Assembly: GCA_027483745.1 (NCBI GenBank)
Contig: JAIXTZ010000010.1
Span: 1-13,283 of the forward strand
DNA: 13,283 nucleotides
Reading direction: 5' to 3'
DNA from: Lysobacteraceae bacterium
Lineage (GTDB): Bacteria; Pseudomonadota; Gammaproteobacteria; Xanthomonadales; Xanthomonadaceae
The notes under the pieces: model-generated
The model's input: only the letters and a program-made list of their open reading frames with translations
Database searches by the model: none
Told to the model about the DNA's origin: nothing
In this document: piece by piece, positions 6,982 to 13,283 of the stretch
Layout: the number at the start of each line of letters is the position of its first letter
How positions within the stretch are numbered: position 1 is the stretch's first letter
Made by a program: the position numbers and the translations under genes

Positions 6982-7688
6982 GGACCGCTCGCCCAGATCA
7001 CCGTGCCGCCCGCCTTCTTCGCAATGGCCGCCATGCGCTGCGCATGGGCTTCGGCTTCTTCCGGCAGGATGCCCCGGCGCACCACGGCGGCCAGGGGCCG
7101 GAGCACGGCTTCCGCGGGACGCGACGCCCCAGTCTCACCGGCCTCCGCGCCGAGCGAGAACTCGCCCTGGCCCGAGGTCATCGTCAGGTAGACGTCCGCG
7201 AGCAGTTCGGCGTCGAGCAGCGCGCCGTGGACCGTACGATGCCCGTTGTCGACGCCCAGGCGCTTGCACAGCGCATCGAGCGAGTGGCGCTGGCCGGGGA
7301 AGCGCTGCTTCGACAGCGCCAGCGTGTCGAGCACGCCGCTCACGTGGTCGTCGATTCGGCCGTACTGCGGGCCAAGGCGCGCGAGTTCGGCGTTCAGGAA
7401 CCCGACGTCGAAGGCCGCGTTGTGGATCACCAGCTCGGAACCGCGGATGAAGTCGAGGAACTCCTGCGCCACCTCGTGGAACAGGGGCTTGTCGCGCAGG
7501 AAATCCCAAGTGAGGCCGGTGACTTCGGCCGCGCCCGGCTCCATCTCGCGCTCGGGGTTGAGGTAGCGCTGGAAATGCCGGCGCGTGGGGCGCCGCTCGA
7601 GCAGTTCGACGCAGCCGATCTCGACGATGCGGTTGCCCTTCTCCCAGGAGAGTCCGGTGGTCTCGGTGTCGAGGATGACCTGCCTCAC
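6978..7688 (-). CDS. dnaQ: DNA polymerase III epsilon subunit (3'-5' proofreading exonuclease)
   Basis: DnaQ removes mismatched 3' nucleotides within the polymerase III core. The 236 residues show the DEDDh exonuclease signature: D7 and E9 in LDTETTGL, D94 in [11 protein letters not shown], and H154 with D159 in [14 protein letters not shown]. After the nuclease domain a linker contains QGEFSL (174-179), which could be a variant of the beta-clamp-binding Q-x-x-L/M-x-F motif. The C-terminal region (about 190-236) would bind the alpha subunit. The start is GTG at 7688, overlapping the rnhA stop (GTGA), and the stop in turn overlaps the kinase start. In E. coli rnhA and dnaQ are divergent; here they run in one direction. 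Confidence 0.95.
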   Translation of the reverse strand: MRQVILDTETTGLSWEKGNRIVEIGCVELLERRPTRRHFQRYLNPEREMEPGAAEVTGLTWDFLRDKPLFHEVAQEFLDFIRGSELVIHNAAFDVGFLNAELARLGPQYGRIDDHVSGVLDTLALSKQRFPGQRHSLDALCKRLGVDNGHRTVHGALLDAELLADVYLTMTSGQGEFSLGAEAGETGASRPAEAVLRPLAAVVRRGILPEEAEAHAQRMAAIAKKAGGTVIWASGP

Positions 7689-8134
7689 GCCGTGGCCCCG
7701 CTGCGGTAGCGCTCGGCCTGCGTGCGGGCCAGCACGTCCACGCGCTCGTTCTCGGGGTGGCCGGCATGGCCCTTCACCCACTGCCAAGTCATGCGGTGCG
7801 GCGCCGCCGCGGCATCCAAGCGCTGCCAGAGGTCCTGGTTTTTCACCGCGCCGCCGCCGGCGGTCTTCCAGCCTTTGCGCTTCCAGCCCGGCATCCACTC
7901 GCTGATGCCCTGAAGCACGTATTTGGAATCGCTGTGCAGCACGACCACGCAGGGCTCCTTGAGGGCCTCGAGCGCGGCGATCGCGCCCATCAGCTCCATG
8001 CGGTTGTTGGTGGTCTGCGCCTCGCCGCCGGCGAGCTCGCGCTCGGTGCCATTGAAGCGCAGCAGCGCGGCCCAGCCGCCCGGTCCCGGGTTGCCAAGGC
8101 AAGCGCCATCGGTGTGGATTTCGATCGACTTCAT
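7685..8134 (-). CDS. rnhA: Ribonuclease HI
   Basis: RNase HI cleaves the RNA strand of RNA-DNA hybrids, removing R-loops and primers. At 149 residues it is nearly the length of the E. coli enzyme (155) and keeps the active-site set: D9 in [16 protein letters not shown]47 in TTNNRMEL, D69 in LHSDSKYV, H123 in WVKGHAGH and D133 in RVDVLAR. The basic handle region WKRKGWK (84-90) used for hybrid binding is present. The ATG at 8134 is 22 bases from the stop of the upstream methyltransferase gene. No clear Shine-Dalgarno is seen. The stop overlaps the dnaQ GTG. Confidence 0.97.
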   Translation of the reverse strand: MKSIEIHTDGACLGNPGPGGWAALLRFNGTERELAGGEAQTTNNRMELMGAIAALEALKEPCVVVLHSDSKYVLQGISEWMPGWKRKGWKTAGGGAVKNQDLWQRLDAAAAPHRMTWQWVKGHAGHPENERVDVLARTQAERYRSGATA

Positions 8135-8156
8135 GGGCCGATGATACGGGCCCGAC

Positions 8157-8837
8157 TCAGGCGGCCGGTACCCCGGGACCGGCGCGCCACGCCGTGGGGG
8201 CGCGGCGCAGCGGAGTCAGGCCGATATCGCGGCGCACCGCCAGCACGGCCCAGGCCACGCCTCCCCACACCGTGCAGTCCAACCGGGCGCCCACATCGAA
8301 CCCCGAGGGCAGCCAGCGCGGTCCGAGCGTGCGCCGCTCCACGACGTCAAGGCCTTCCGCACGCAAACGTTCCACGACGCGGGGGCACGACAGCGCACGC
8401 ACGCCGTGGCGGGCCCAGCGCAGGCGCGCCAAACCCCACGGGTTCAGTCCGAACACGAGTAGGCGTCCATCCGGCCGCAGCACACGCGCGCATTCCGAGA
8501 GCAGGCGCTCCGGCGCCGGGACCGTTTCAAGAACGAAGCGAAGGTCGATTCGGCTCACGGCCGCACTGGACACCGGCAGGGCATGAAGATCCGAGCGCCA
8601 CGCTCCCCGCCAGCGGCCGGCGTCGGGCGAAAGCGTCCAGGTGCCCGCGAAGCAGGCTGCGGGCTGCGGTACGGGCCAATCGAGCTCGGGAAGCAGGCGC
8701 AGCCACGCCTGCCCGCCGCCGTCGGCCCCACGCTCGGACCAGGCCGACTGCGCATCGAGCAGAAGGCGCCGCGCCGGCGGTTCGGCCAACCAGCGGGTCA
8801 GGGCCTCAGCTTGACGGGGGAGTTGGAGGGCCGGCAT
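8157..8837 (-). CDS. YafS-like class I SAM-dependent methyltransferase family protein
   Basis: The 226-residue protein matches E. coli YafS in its central part: [33 protein letters not shown] and [17 protein letters not shown] (about 81-140), the pattern of the later strands of a class I methyltransferase fold. The glycine-rich SAM-binding motif I is not recognisable in the N-terminal 80 residues, where only LLLDAQSAW and an ERGADGGG run occur, so SAM binding is uncertain. The C-terminus adds a tail rich in proline, arginine and alanine. It is the first gene of the leftward operon with rnhA and dnaQ, the same neighbourhood as in E. coli. The ATG at 8837 is the only good start before the conserved region; a weak CGAGA lies close upstream. 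Substrate unknown. Confidence 0.8.
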   Translation of the reverse strand: MPALQLPRQAEALTRWLAEPPARRLLLDAQSAWSERGADGGGQAWLRLLPELDWPVPQPAACFAGTWTLSPDAGRWRGAWRSDLHALPVSSAAVSRIDLRFVLETVPAPERLLSECARVLRPDGRLLVFGLNPWGLARLRWARHGVRALSCPRVVERLRAEGLDVVERRTLGPRWLPSGFDVGARLDCTVWGGVAWAVLAVRRDIGLTPLRRAPTAWRAGPGVPAA

Positions 8838-8912
8838 GGTCTCGATTGTGCGGCAAAGGGCCGCGTGCCCGATGTTGAGCCCGTGCCCCCGCCCCCAAGC
8901 CCTGCCCGTCTG

Positions 8913-10106
8913 ATGCGTCACGTGTTGGCCGCCCTGGCCCTGTCTTGGATGGCCGTCGGCTGCTCCACGCTGCCGGCGCCGGCACCGTCGCCGGACCCGG
9001 CAACGCTCGAAGAGCCTCTCGAGCCCGTTCAGCGTGGACCGAGCCCGGCGCCCAAGGCTGCCGCACCGCTCCCCTCGGAGACCGAATCCGTACCCGCCCC
9101 ACCGGCGCGGATCGCCGACGGCCGCGTGTTGTTCGAGCGTCTCGCCGCCTCGTTCACCCCGCCGGTCTGCGTCCGCGGCGACCACAACCGCCAATGGCGT
9201 CGACGCTATGCCGGGCACCCCGCCAGCTTCGAGCGCCAGCTGCGCGACGCGCTACCGCTGATGGGCTACGTCGTCGAGGCCGTCGAAGCCCGCGACCTTC
9301 CCGGGGAGTTCGCCCTCATCCCCATCGTCGAGAGCGGCTATCGACCGGAGGCGCGAGGCCCGGGTGGTCCGGCCGGCCTGTGGCAAATGATCGGCAGCAC
9401 CGCGCGCAACCACGGCGTGCAGGTGGGGCGCGGCTACGACGGCCGCCTTTCGCCGGTCGATGCCACCGACGCGGCCCTCGACTACCTTGCCGTCCTCCAC
9501 ACCGAGTTCGGTGACTGGCGGGCGACCGCCATGGCCTATAACGCCGGGGAAGGCCGCCTTCGTCGCGCCTTCGCCCGCCACGGCGCGTCGCGGGTCTCCG
9601 GCGAGCGCCGCCTCCCCGCAGGCCTATCGAGCGTGACCTACGCCTACGTGGCGAAGCTCCACGCCTTGGCTTGCCTGATCGCCGAACCGGCGCGTCATGG
9701 CCTGACCCTACCCGTCGACGCGTTCACACCCCTCGAAGCGCGCCACGCACCGGACGGTGCAACGCGCTTGGACGCCGTGGCACGCGCTTGGGGCACGACG
9801 CCCGAGACCCTCGCGCGCTGGAACCCGGCCTACCGGTCGGGCATCGCCCGGTCCGGCGCACCACGCCGCCTCCTCGCGCCAGTCGCCAGCGATGGTGGCG
9901 CTCACGATCCAGCCTCGATGACCTCCGCCGCGCCGGTCGCCGACGCCGCGAATGAGGCACCGCGCGAGCACACCGTTCGTTCCGGCGACACGCTCTGGCG
10001 CATCGCCCGTCGCTACGGCACCTCGGTCCGCGCCCTCGCCGCCCTCAACGGCATCGACGCGGCGCGCCCACTCCGCATCGGGCGAATCCTGCGCATTCCA
10101 GACTGA
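8913..10106 (+). CDS. mltD: Membrane-bound lytic murein transglycosylase D-like lipoprotein
   Basis: MltD cleaves the glycan strands of peptidoglycan to 1,6-anhydro-MurNAc products in the periplasm. The 397 residues start with a lipoprotein signal (hydrophobic stretch, then AVGC with C17 as lipidation site). A proline-rich linker (18-65) and an SLT family 1 domain (about 110-255) follow, the latter with catalytic E140 in LIPIVESGYRPEA and the motifs GPAGLWQMI and AMAYNAGEGR. A degenerate LysM-like segment lies at about 281-312. One clear C-terminal LysM (about 353-395) starts HTVRSGDTLWRIARRYGTS. E. coli MltD has two LysM domains, so this copy seems to retain one intact. The ATG at 8913 is chosen for the signal peptide; no good Shine-Dalgarno precedes it. 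It diverges from the yafS-like gene. Confidence 0.92.
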   Translation: MRHVLAALALSWMAVGCSTLPAPAPSPDPATLEEPLEPVQRGPSPAPKAAAPLPSETESVPAPPARIADGRVLFERLAASFTPPVCVRGDHNRQWRRRYAGHPASFERQLRDALPLMGYVVEAVEARDLPGEFALIPIVESGYRPEARGPGGPAGLWQMIGSTARNHGVQVGRGYDGRLSPVDATDAALDYLAVLHTEFGDWRATAMAYNAGEGRLRRAFARHGASRVSGERRLPAGLSSVTYAYVAKLHALACLIAEPARHGLTLPVDAFTPLEARHAPDGATRLDAVARAWGTTPETLARWNPAYRSGIARSGAPRRLLAPVASDGGAHDPASMTSAAPVADAANEAPREHTVRSGDTLWRIARRYGTSVRALAALNGIDAARPLRIGRILRIPD

Positions 10107-10154
10107 GGCGTACAGTTGGCGCAGCCCGCGGGCCTCGTCACACTGTCGCGCTGC

Positions 10155-10169
10155 GGCGTCGTCGACGCC
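10155..10169 (+). promoter_or_regulatory. Small hairpin in the mltD-fabI gap
   Basis: GGCGTC (10155-10160) and GACGCC (10164-10169) form a perfect 6-bp stem with a 3-base loop. It ends 8 bases before the strong GGGAGG ribosome site of fabI (10178-10183). No T-run follows, so it is not a classic terminator. A 10-bp palindrome GCCCGCGGGC lies upstream at 10124-10133. No convincing promoter is visible in this 81-bp gap. A role in fabI translation or in mltD mRNA 3' protection is possible but unsupported. Confidence 0.25.
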
Positions 10170-10187
10170 TGATCATCGGGAGGTTCC

Positions 10188-10985
10188 ATGGGTTTCCTTG
10201 CGGGCAAGCGCGCCCTCATCACCGGCATCGCCAGTCAGCGATCGATCGCCAACGGCATCGCCGAAGCCATGCGCCGCGAAGGCGCCGAGCTGGCGTTCAC
10301 CTACCAGAACGACAAGCTGAAATCGCGCGTCGAGGACGCCGCCGCCGAGTACGGCTCGAACATCGTCATCCCGCTCGACGTCGCCGATGACGCGCAGATC
10401 GCCACCTGCATGGCCGAACTCGCCAAGCACTGGGACGGCTTCGACATCCTCGTGCACTCGATCGGTTTCGCCCCGCGCGAGGCGCTGGACGGCGGTTACC
10501 TCGACCACCTGACGCGCGAGAACTTCCGCATCGCGCACGACATCTCGGCGTATTCGCTGTCGGCGCTGGCGCAGGCCGCGCGCCCGATGATGAAGGGTCG
10601 GCAGTCGGCGATCCTGACGCTCAGCTACCTCGGCGCCGAGCGCGCGCTGGCCAGCTACAACGTCATGGGCGTGGCGAAAGCAGCCCTCGAAGCCAGCGTG
10701 CGCTACCTCGCGCTGAACCTCGGGCCGGAAGGCATCCGCGTCAACTGCATTTCGGCCGGTCCGATCAAGACGCTGGCCGCCTCCGGCGTCGGCAACCTGC
10801 GCAAGATGCTGAAGCACGTCGAAGAGGTCGCGCCCATCCGCCGCAACGTCACCATCGAGGACGTCGGCAACGCCGCGGCCTTCCTGTGCTCCGACCTCGC
10901 CGCCGGCATCACCGGCGAAGTCACCTATGTGGATGGCGGCTACAGCATCCTCGGCATGGCAGGCTTGGACAGCGACAGCCACTGA
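10188..10985 (+). CDS. fabI: Enoyl-[acyl-carrier-protein] reductase (NADH) FabI
   Basis: FabI reduces trans-2-enoyl-ACP in the last step of each fatty-acid elongation cycle. The 265-residue SDR protein aligns almost end to end with E. coli FabI (262): [48 protein letters not shown] and [16 protein letters not shown]. The catalytic Tyr and Lys are Y157 and K164 (SYNVMGVAK), and Y147 matches the second active-site tyrosine. G93 and M160, contacts of triclosan-type inhibitors, are conserved, whereas L204 stands where E. coli has F203. A strong GGGAGG (10178-10183) precedes the ATG. A bidirectional terminator follows 39 bases after the stop. Adjacency to ppiD is also seen in Pseudomonas. Confidence 0.97.
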   Translation: MGFLAGKRALITGIASQRSIANGIAEAMRREGAELAFTYQNDKLKSRVEDAAAEYGSNIVIPLDVADDAQIATCMAELAKHWDGFDILVHSIGFAPREALDGGYLDHLTRENFRIAHDISAYSLSALAQAARPMMKGRQSAILTLSYLGAERALASYNVMGVAKAALEASVRYLALNLGPEGIRVNCISAGPIKTLAASGVGNLRKMLKHVEEVAPIRRNVTIEDVGNAAAFLCSDLAAGITGEVTYVDGGYSILGMAGLDSDSH

Positions 10986-11024
10986 CACCGGCCCGCCTGC
11001 CGGCGGCGCGCGACGACCGCGGAA

Positions 11025-11056
11025 ACGAAAAGCCCGGCTTTCGCCGGGCTTTTCGT
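11025..11056. terminator. Bidirectional rho-independent terminator between fabI and ppiD
   Basis: A perfect 14-bp stem (11025-11038 with 11043-11056) has a TTTC loop. It contains GCCCGGC/GCCGGGC flanked by AAAA on one side and TTTT on the other, so both strands show a GC stem followed by T residues. It can end fabI (plus) and ppiD (minus), which converge here. Confidence 0.95.
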
Positions 11057-11109
11057 TGCTATCCGCGGAACAAACCCCGGAACATGCGGGCGGCCGGGAC
11101 CGTCCAGGA

Positions 11110-13101
11110 TCACAGCCGCTCTTCGGCCACCGTCACTTCGAACTGGCCTCGCAGGGCCTTCACCAAGGCCTGGCGCTCCATGCTGCCGCGCATCTGGGCG
11201 AGCTGCGAACGGATCTGCGAACGCACATCCGGCGTCAACGTGCTGACGTCGCCTGGCACCACCTTCGTCGCGACAACGAGTGCGAAACGGCCACCGCTCA
11301 GCTCGGCGAGACCGACATCGGCTGGCTTGCCCGCTTCGATCGGCAGCAGGCGGAAAGCCTCGGTCGCGATCGCCGGATCCGGAAAACCCGCCTGGCGGGC
11401 CACGCCGTTGCTGTCCTGCGGCACGACGCCCAACTCGGTGGCCAGCACCTCCAGCGTCTCGCCCTTGCGGGCACGCTCGAGCAGGGCTTCGGCACGCTCG
11501 CGGGCCGCGGTGGCGAGGCGGTCGGCCTGCAGGTCTGCCAGCACCTGGTCCCGCACCTCGGCCAGCGGTCGAAGTGCCGCCGGCGCATGCTCCGTCACTT
11601 GCAGGACGACGACCTGATTGGGGCCGACTTCAATGGGGTCGCTCACGAGACGGTCGTCCTTCTGCGAACGCGAGAACGCCGCGGCGCGAATGGCTTCGAT
11701 CGCCGCCACGCCATCACCGCCCGCTCGGGTGAACGGCGCAGCGGCCTTGACCTCGAGTTCCATCTCGCGTGCCACGGCCGGCAGCGAGTTCGGTTCACGC
11801 AGGATGGCGTCGATCAGCGCGCCGCTCCTCTCGTTGAACAGGCGCTCGCGCTCCGAGTCGCCGAACTCCGCAGCCAGCTGCTCGCGCACGGCCTCGAACG
11901 GCTGCTCCGAGCCCGCGACGAGCTGGGTCAGCTTGATGACGTGCCAGCCTTGGTCGGTGCGCACGGGATCGCTCACGCCACCCTCGGCGAGCGCGAACAC
12001 GGCGTCCTCGAAGGGCTTCGGGAACACGTCCTTGCCAATGGTGCCCAGGTCGCCACCGAGGTCTTTCGTGCCGAGGTCCTCGCTGTTGGCCGCGACCAGC
12101 GCCGCGAAATCCGCACCTTCCGCACGGGCCTGCTCGGCGATTCCCGCGGCCTTCGCCCGCGCGGCCTCGACGGCGGCTTCGTCCGCATCCGCCGGCAGGG
12201 CGACGAGGATATGAGCGGCCACGCGCTCTTCCTCGGTGACAAACCGGGCCTTCTCGGCCTCGTAGCGGTCTCGGAGCTGCTGTTCCGTCGGATCGGAATC
12301 CACCGAGATGCCCGCGGCATCCAGCTCAAGGTACGAGATGGTGACGGTCTCATCCGTGCTGTAACGCGCTGGATTGGACGAATGCCAAGCCGCGAGGGCG
12401 GCCTCGTCGGTGGCGTCCGCCGGCAGGGCCGGCGGCGGGATTTCGACGAAACGCAGGTCGCGCGTCTCCTGCTGCAGCTTGAGCAGGCTCTCCAGCTCCG
12501 CATCGCCGACCAAGCCGCTGTCGGCCACGGCGGTGGGCACGGTGGATGTCATCAGCTGGCGGGCGACCAACGCCTCGAACCCGGCCGCGGTCAAACCGCG
12601 CGACTGCAGCCAGATCTTGTAAGCGTCCTCGCCAATGAATTCGCCGTCCTGGGTGATGCCGTCCACCTCGAGAATGGCCTTGCGGATCTGCGACGCATCG
12701 ACGGCCACGCCATCACGCTGGGCCGCGATCTCCAGGATCTTCTCATCGATGAGGCCATCCAGCACAAGACGCTTGGTCTCGATGCTCTCCACCTGCTCGG
12801 CGTCATACGCATCGCCTGCCTGCGCACGAACCTGCGCGCGGTAACGGTCGAAACGTTCGCGGAACTCCGCCTGCGAGATCTCGACGCTATCCCAGACGAA
12901 AGCGCGGGCCAATCGCCCTGCTGCGCCATCGGAGGGGGCATCGCGCCACCAACGGGGCGGTGATTCGATCTTCGCCGAATAGGTATCGATGCGGGTCTGG
13001 AAGTACTGCTCGATGCCGAAGAAAGCCATCGCGAAGATGATCAGGCCGATGACGACCCAGGCGAACCAACCCGACGTGTGTTCACGGATTCTCTGAAGCA
13101 T
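11110..13101 (-). CDS. ppiD: Peptidyl-prolyl isomerase PpiD (SurA-N / parvulin, membrane-anchored)
   Basis: PpiD is a periplasmic chaperone bound to the inner membrane near the SecYEG exit that helps fold outer-membrane and secreted proteins. The 663 residues are slightly longer than E. coli PpiD (623). A single N-terminal membrane anchor (about 12-30, WFAWVVIGLIIFAMAFFGI) follows MLQRIREHTSG. A SurA-N-like chaperone region (about 70-200), one parvulin domain (about 290-391, with AAHILVAL, LGGDLGTIGKDVFPKPFEDAVF and GWHVIKL) and a long helical C-terminal region complete it. About 25 residues rich in Arg, Trp and Pro (47-72) separate the anchor from the first helices and appear to be an insertion. 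The ATG at 13101 has only a distant GGAG. Gene order with tRNAs and fabI matches Pseudomonas. Confidence 0.94.
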   Translation of the reverse strand: MLQRIREHTSGWFAWVVIGLIIFAMAFFGIEQYFQTRIDTYSAKIESPPRWWRDAPSDGAAGRLARAFVWDSVEISQAEFRERFDRYRAQVRAQAGDAYDAEQVESIETKRLVLDGLIDEKILEIAAQRDGVAVDASQIRKAILEVDGITQDGEFIGEDAYKIWLQSRGLTAAGFEALVARQLMTSTVPTAVADSGLVGDAELESLLKLQQETRDLRFVEIPPPALPADATDEAALAAWHSSNPARYSTDETVTISYLELDAAGISVDSDPTEQQLRDRYEAEKARFVTEEERVAAHILVALPADADEAAVEAARAKAAGIAEQARAEGADFAALVAANSEDLGTKDLGGDLGTIGKDVFPKPFEDAVFALAEGGVSDPVRTDQGWHVIKLTQLVAGSEQPFEAVREQLAAEFGDSERERLFNERSGALIDAILREPNSLPAVAREMELEVKAAAPFTRAGGDGVAAIEAIRAAAFSRSQKDDRLVSDPIEVGPNQVVVLQVTEHAPAALRPLAEVRDQVLADLQADRLATAARERAEALLERARKGETLEVLATELGVVPQDSNGVARQAGFPDPAIATEAFRLLPIEAGKPADVGLAELSGGRFALVVATKVVPGDVSTLTPDVRSQIRSQLAQMRGSMERQALVKALRGQFEVTVAEERL

Positions 13102-13131
13102 GGTGAGCGCAGGCTCCAACGCGAGGTCTGG

Positions 13132-13161
13132 AAAAAACAAAGGCGCCTTGCGGCGCCTTTG
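13132..13161 (-). terminator. Rho-independent terminator after tRNA-Asp
   Basis: A 10-bp perfect stem (13138-13147 with 13152-13161) with a TTGC loop is followed on the minus strand by six T residues (13137-13132). It ends transcription of the leftward tRNA unit 9 bases after the tRNA-Asp CCA end and lies only 30 bases upstream of the ppiD start. Confidence 0.92.
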
Positions 13162-13170
13162 GGAAGAAAG

Positions 13171-13247
13171 TGGCGGAGTGGACGGGACTCGAACCCGCGA
13201 CCCCCGGCGTGACAGGCCGGTATTCTAACCGACTGAACTACCACTCC
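13171..13247 (-). tRNA. tRNA-Asp (anticodon GTC)
   Basis: This 77-nt minus-strand tRNA has an encoded CCA (13173-13171), acceptor stem GGAGTGG with CCACTCC and discriminator G. The D-arm is TAGTTCAGTCGGTTAGAATA, and the anticodon stem-loop CCGGC-CTGTCAC-GCCGG gives anticodon GTC. The T loop is TTCGAGT. It is nearly identical to E. coli tRNA-Asp outside the stems. It is followed by a terminator and preceded 10 bases upstream by another tRNA. Confidence 0.98.
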
Positions 13248-13257
13248 GCCGAAAACT

Positions 13258-13283
13258 TGGTGGGTGCTGAGGGTTTCGAACCC
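13258..13283 (-). tRNA. 3' end of a second tRNA, cut by the window edge (probably tRNA-Val)
   Basis: On the minus strand the window edge shows GGGTTCGAAACCCTCAGCAC followed by CCACCA. This is a T arm with TTCGAAA loop, acceptor 3' strand AGCACCC, discriminator A and CCA (13260-13258). The acceptor 5' strand would therefore be GGGTGCT. The anticodon is outside the window. tRNA-Val beside tRNA-Asp upstream of ppiD is a known gammaproteobacterial arrangement, and the GGGTG start and A discriminator fit Val, but identity is inferred. Confidence 0.85.

Noticed and set aside
8850..8864. GCGGC-AAAGG-GCCGC inverted repeat in the mltD / yafS divergent region
   Set aside because: A five-pair stem is common in GC-rich DNA, and no promoter elements are placed consistently around it.
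10927..12963. A 678-codon open frame on the plus strand
   Set aside because: It runs antisense to the well-supported ppiD gene. Long antisense frames are expected in GC-rich genes with G/C third positions, and its translation shows no recognisable domain.

Overview
The window looks like chromosomal DNA of a GC-rich gammaproteobacterium, most likely from the Xanthomonadales (Lysobacter/Luteimonas-like). The reasons are the strong G/C bias at third codon positions, the lipopolysaccharide pair of a Kdo kinase and a family 9 glycosyltransferase, the yafS-rnhA-dnaQ cluster beside mltD, and the fabI / ppiD / tRNA-Asp / second-tRNA order known from Pseudomonas-type gammaproteobacteria. The species assignment is inference. 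I see no insertion sequence, phage gene, CRISPR array or plasmid function.

Layout: (1) 7-116, the 4.5S signal recognition particle RNA. (2) 138-2339, an envelope block: kdkA (minus), a divergent heptosyltransferase-family gene (plus), and a small DUF6165-like gene (minus) whose stop abuts that of the glycosyltransferase. (3) 2394-2607, a 14-bp palindrome, a tRNA terminator and tRNA-Ser(CGA). (4) 2656-6981, a signalling block: a secreted caspase-fold protein with Sel1 repeats and a coiled coil (minus), a PP2C protein phosphatase (plus), and a membrane-anchored Hanks-type Ser/Thr kinase (minus). (5) 5488-8837, one leftward operon: yafS-like methyltransferase, rnhA, dnaQ and the kinase, with 4-base GTGA stop/start overlaps at rnhA-dnaQ and dnaQ-kinase. 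(6) 8913-10985, mltD (lytic transglycosylase lipoprotein) and fabI (enoyl-ACP reductase) on plus, closed by a strong bidirectional terminator. (7) 11110-13283, ppiD (minus), then a terminator, tRNA-Asp(GTC) and the 3' end of a second tRNA (probably Val), all minus.

Most genes are housekeeping: protein targeting, LPS core assembly, cell-wall turnover, fatty-acid synthesis, replication proofreading, RNA primer/hybrid removal and outer-membrane protein folding. The unusual part is the caspase / PP2C / kinase block. The phosphatase and kinase genes end tail to tail 3 bp apart, and the phosphatase and caspase genes diverge from a 129-bp region carrying a 10-bp palindrome. The kinase is in the same operon as, and probably translationally coupled to, the replication proofreading subunit. 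The caspase has a signal peptide, and the kinase carries its only two cysteines in a predicted extracytoplasmic repeat domain, so the block may link an envelope signal to intracellular phosphorylation. That functional link is a hypothesis.

No stretch above 300 bases lacks a gene. The longest gaps (about 70-130 bp) are described as regulatory features where something is visible.
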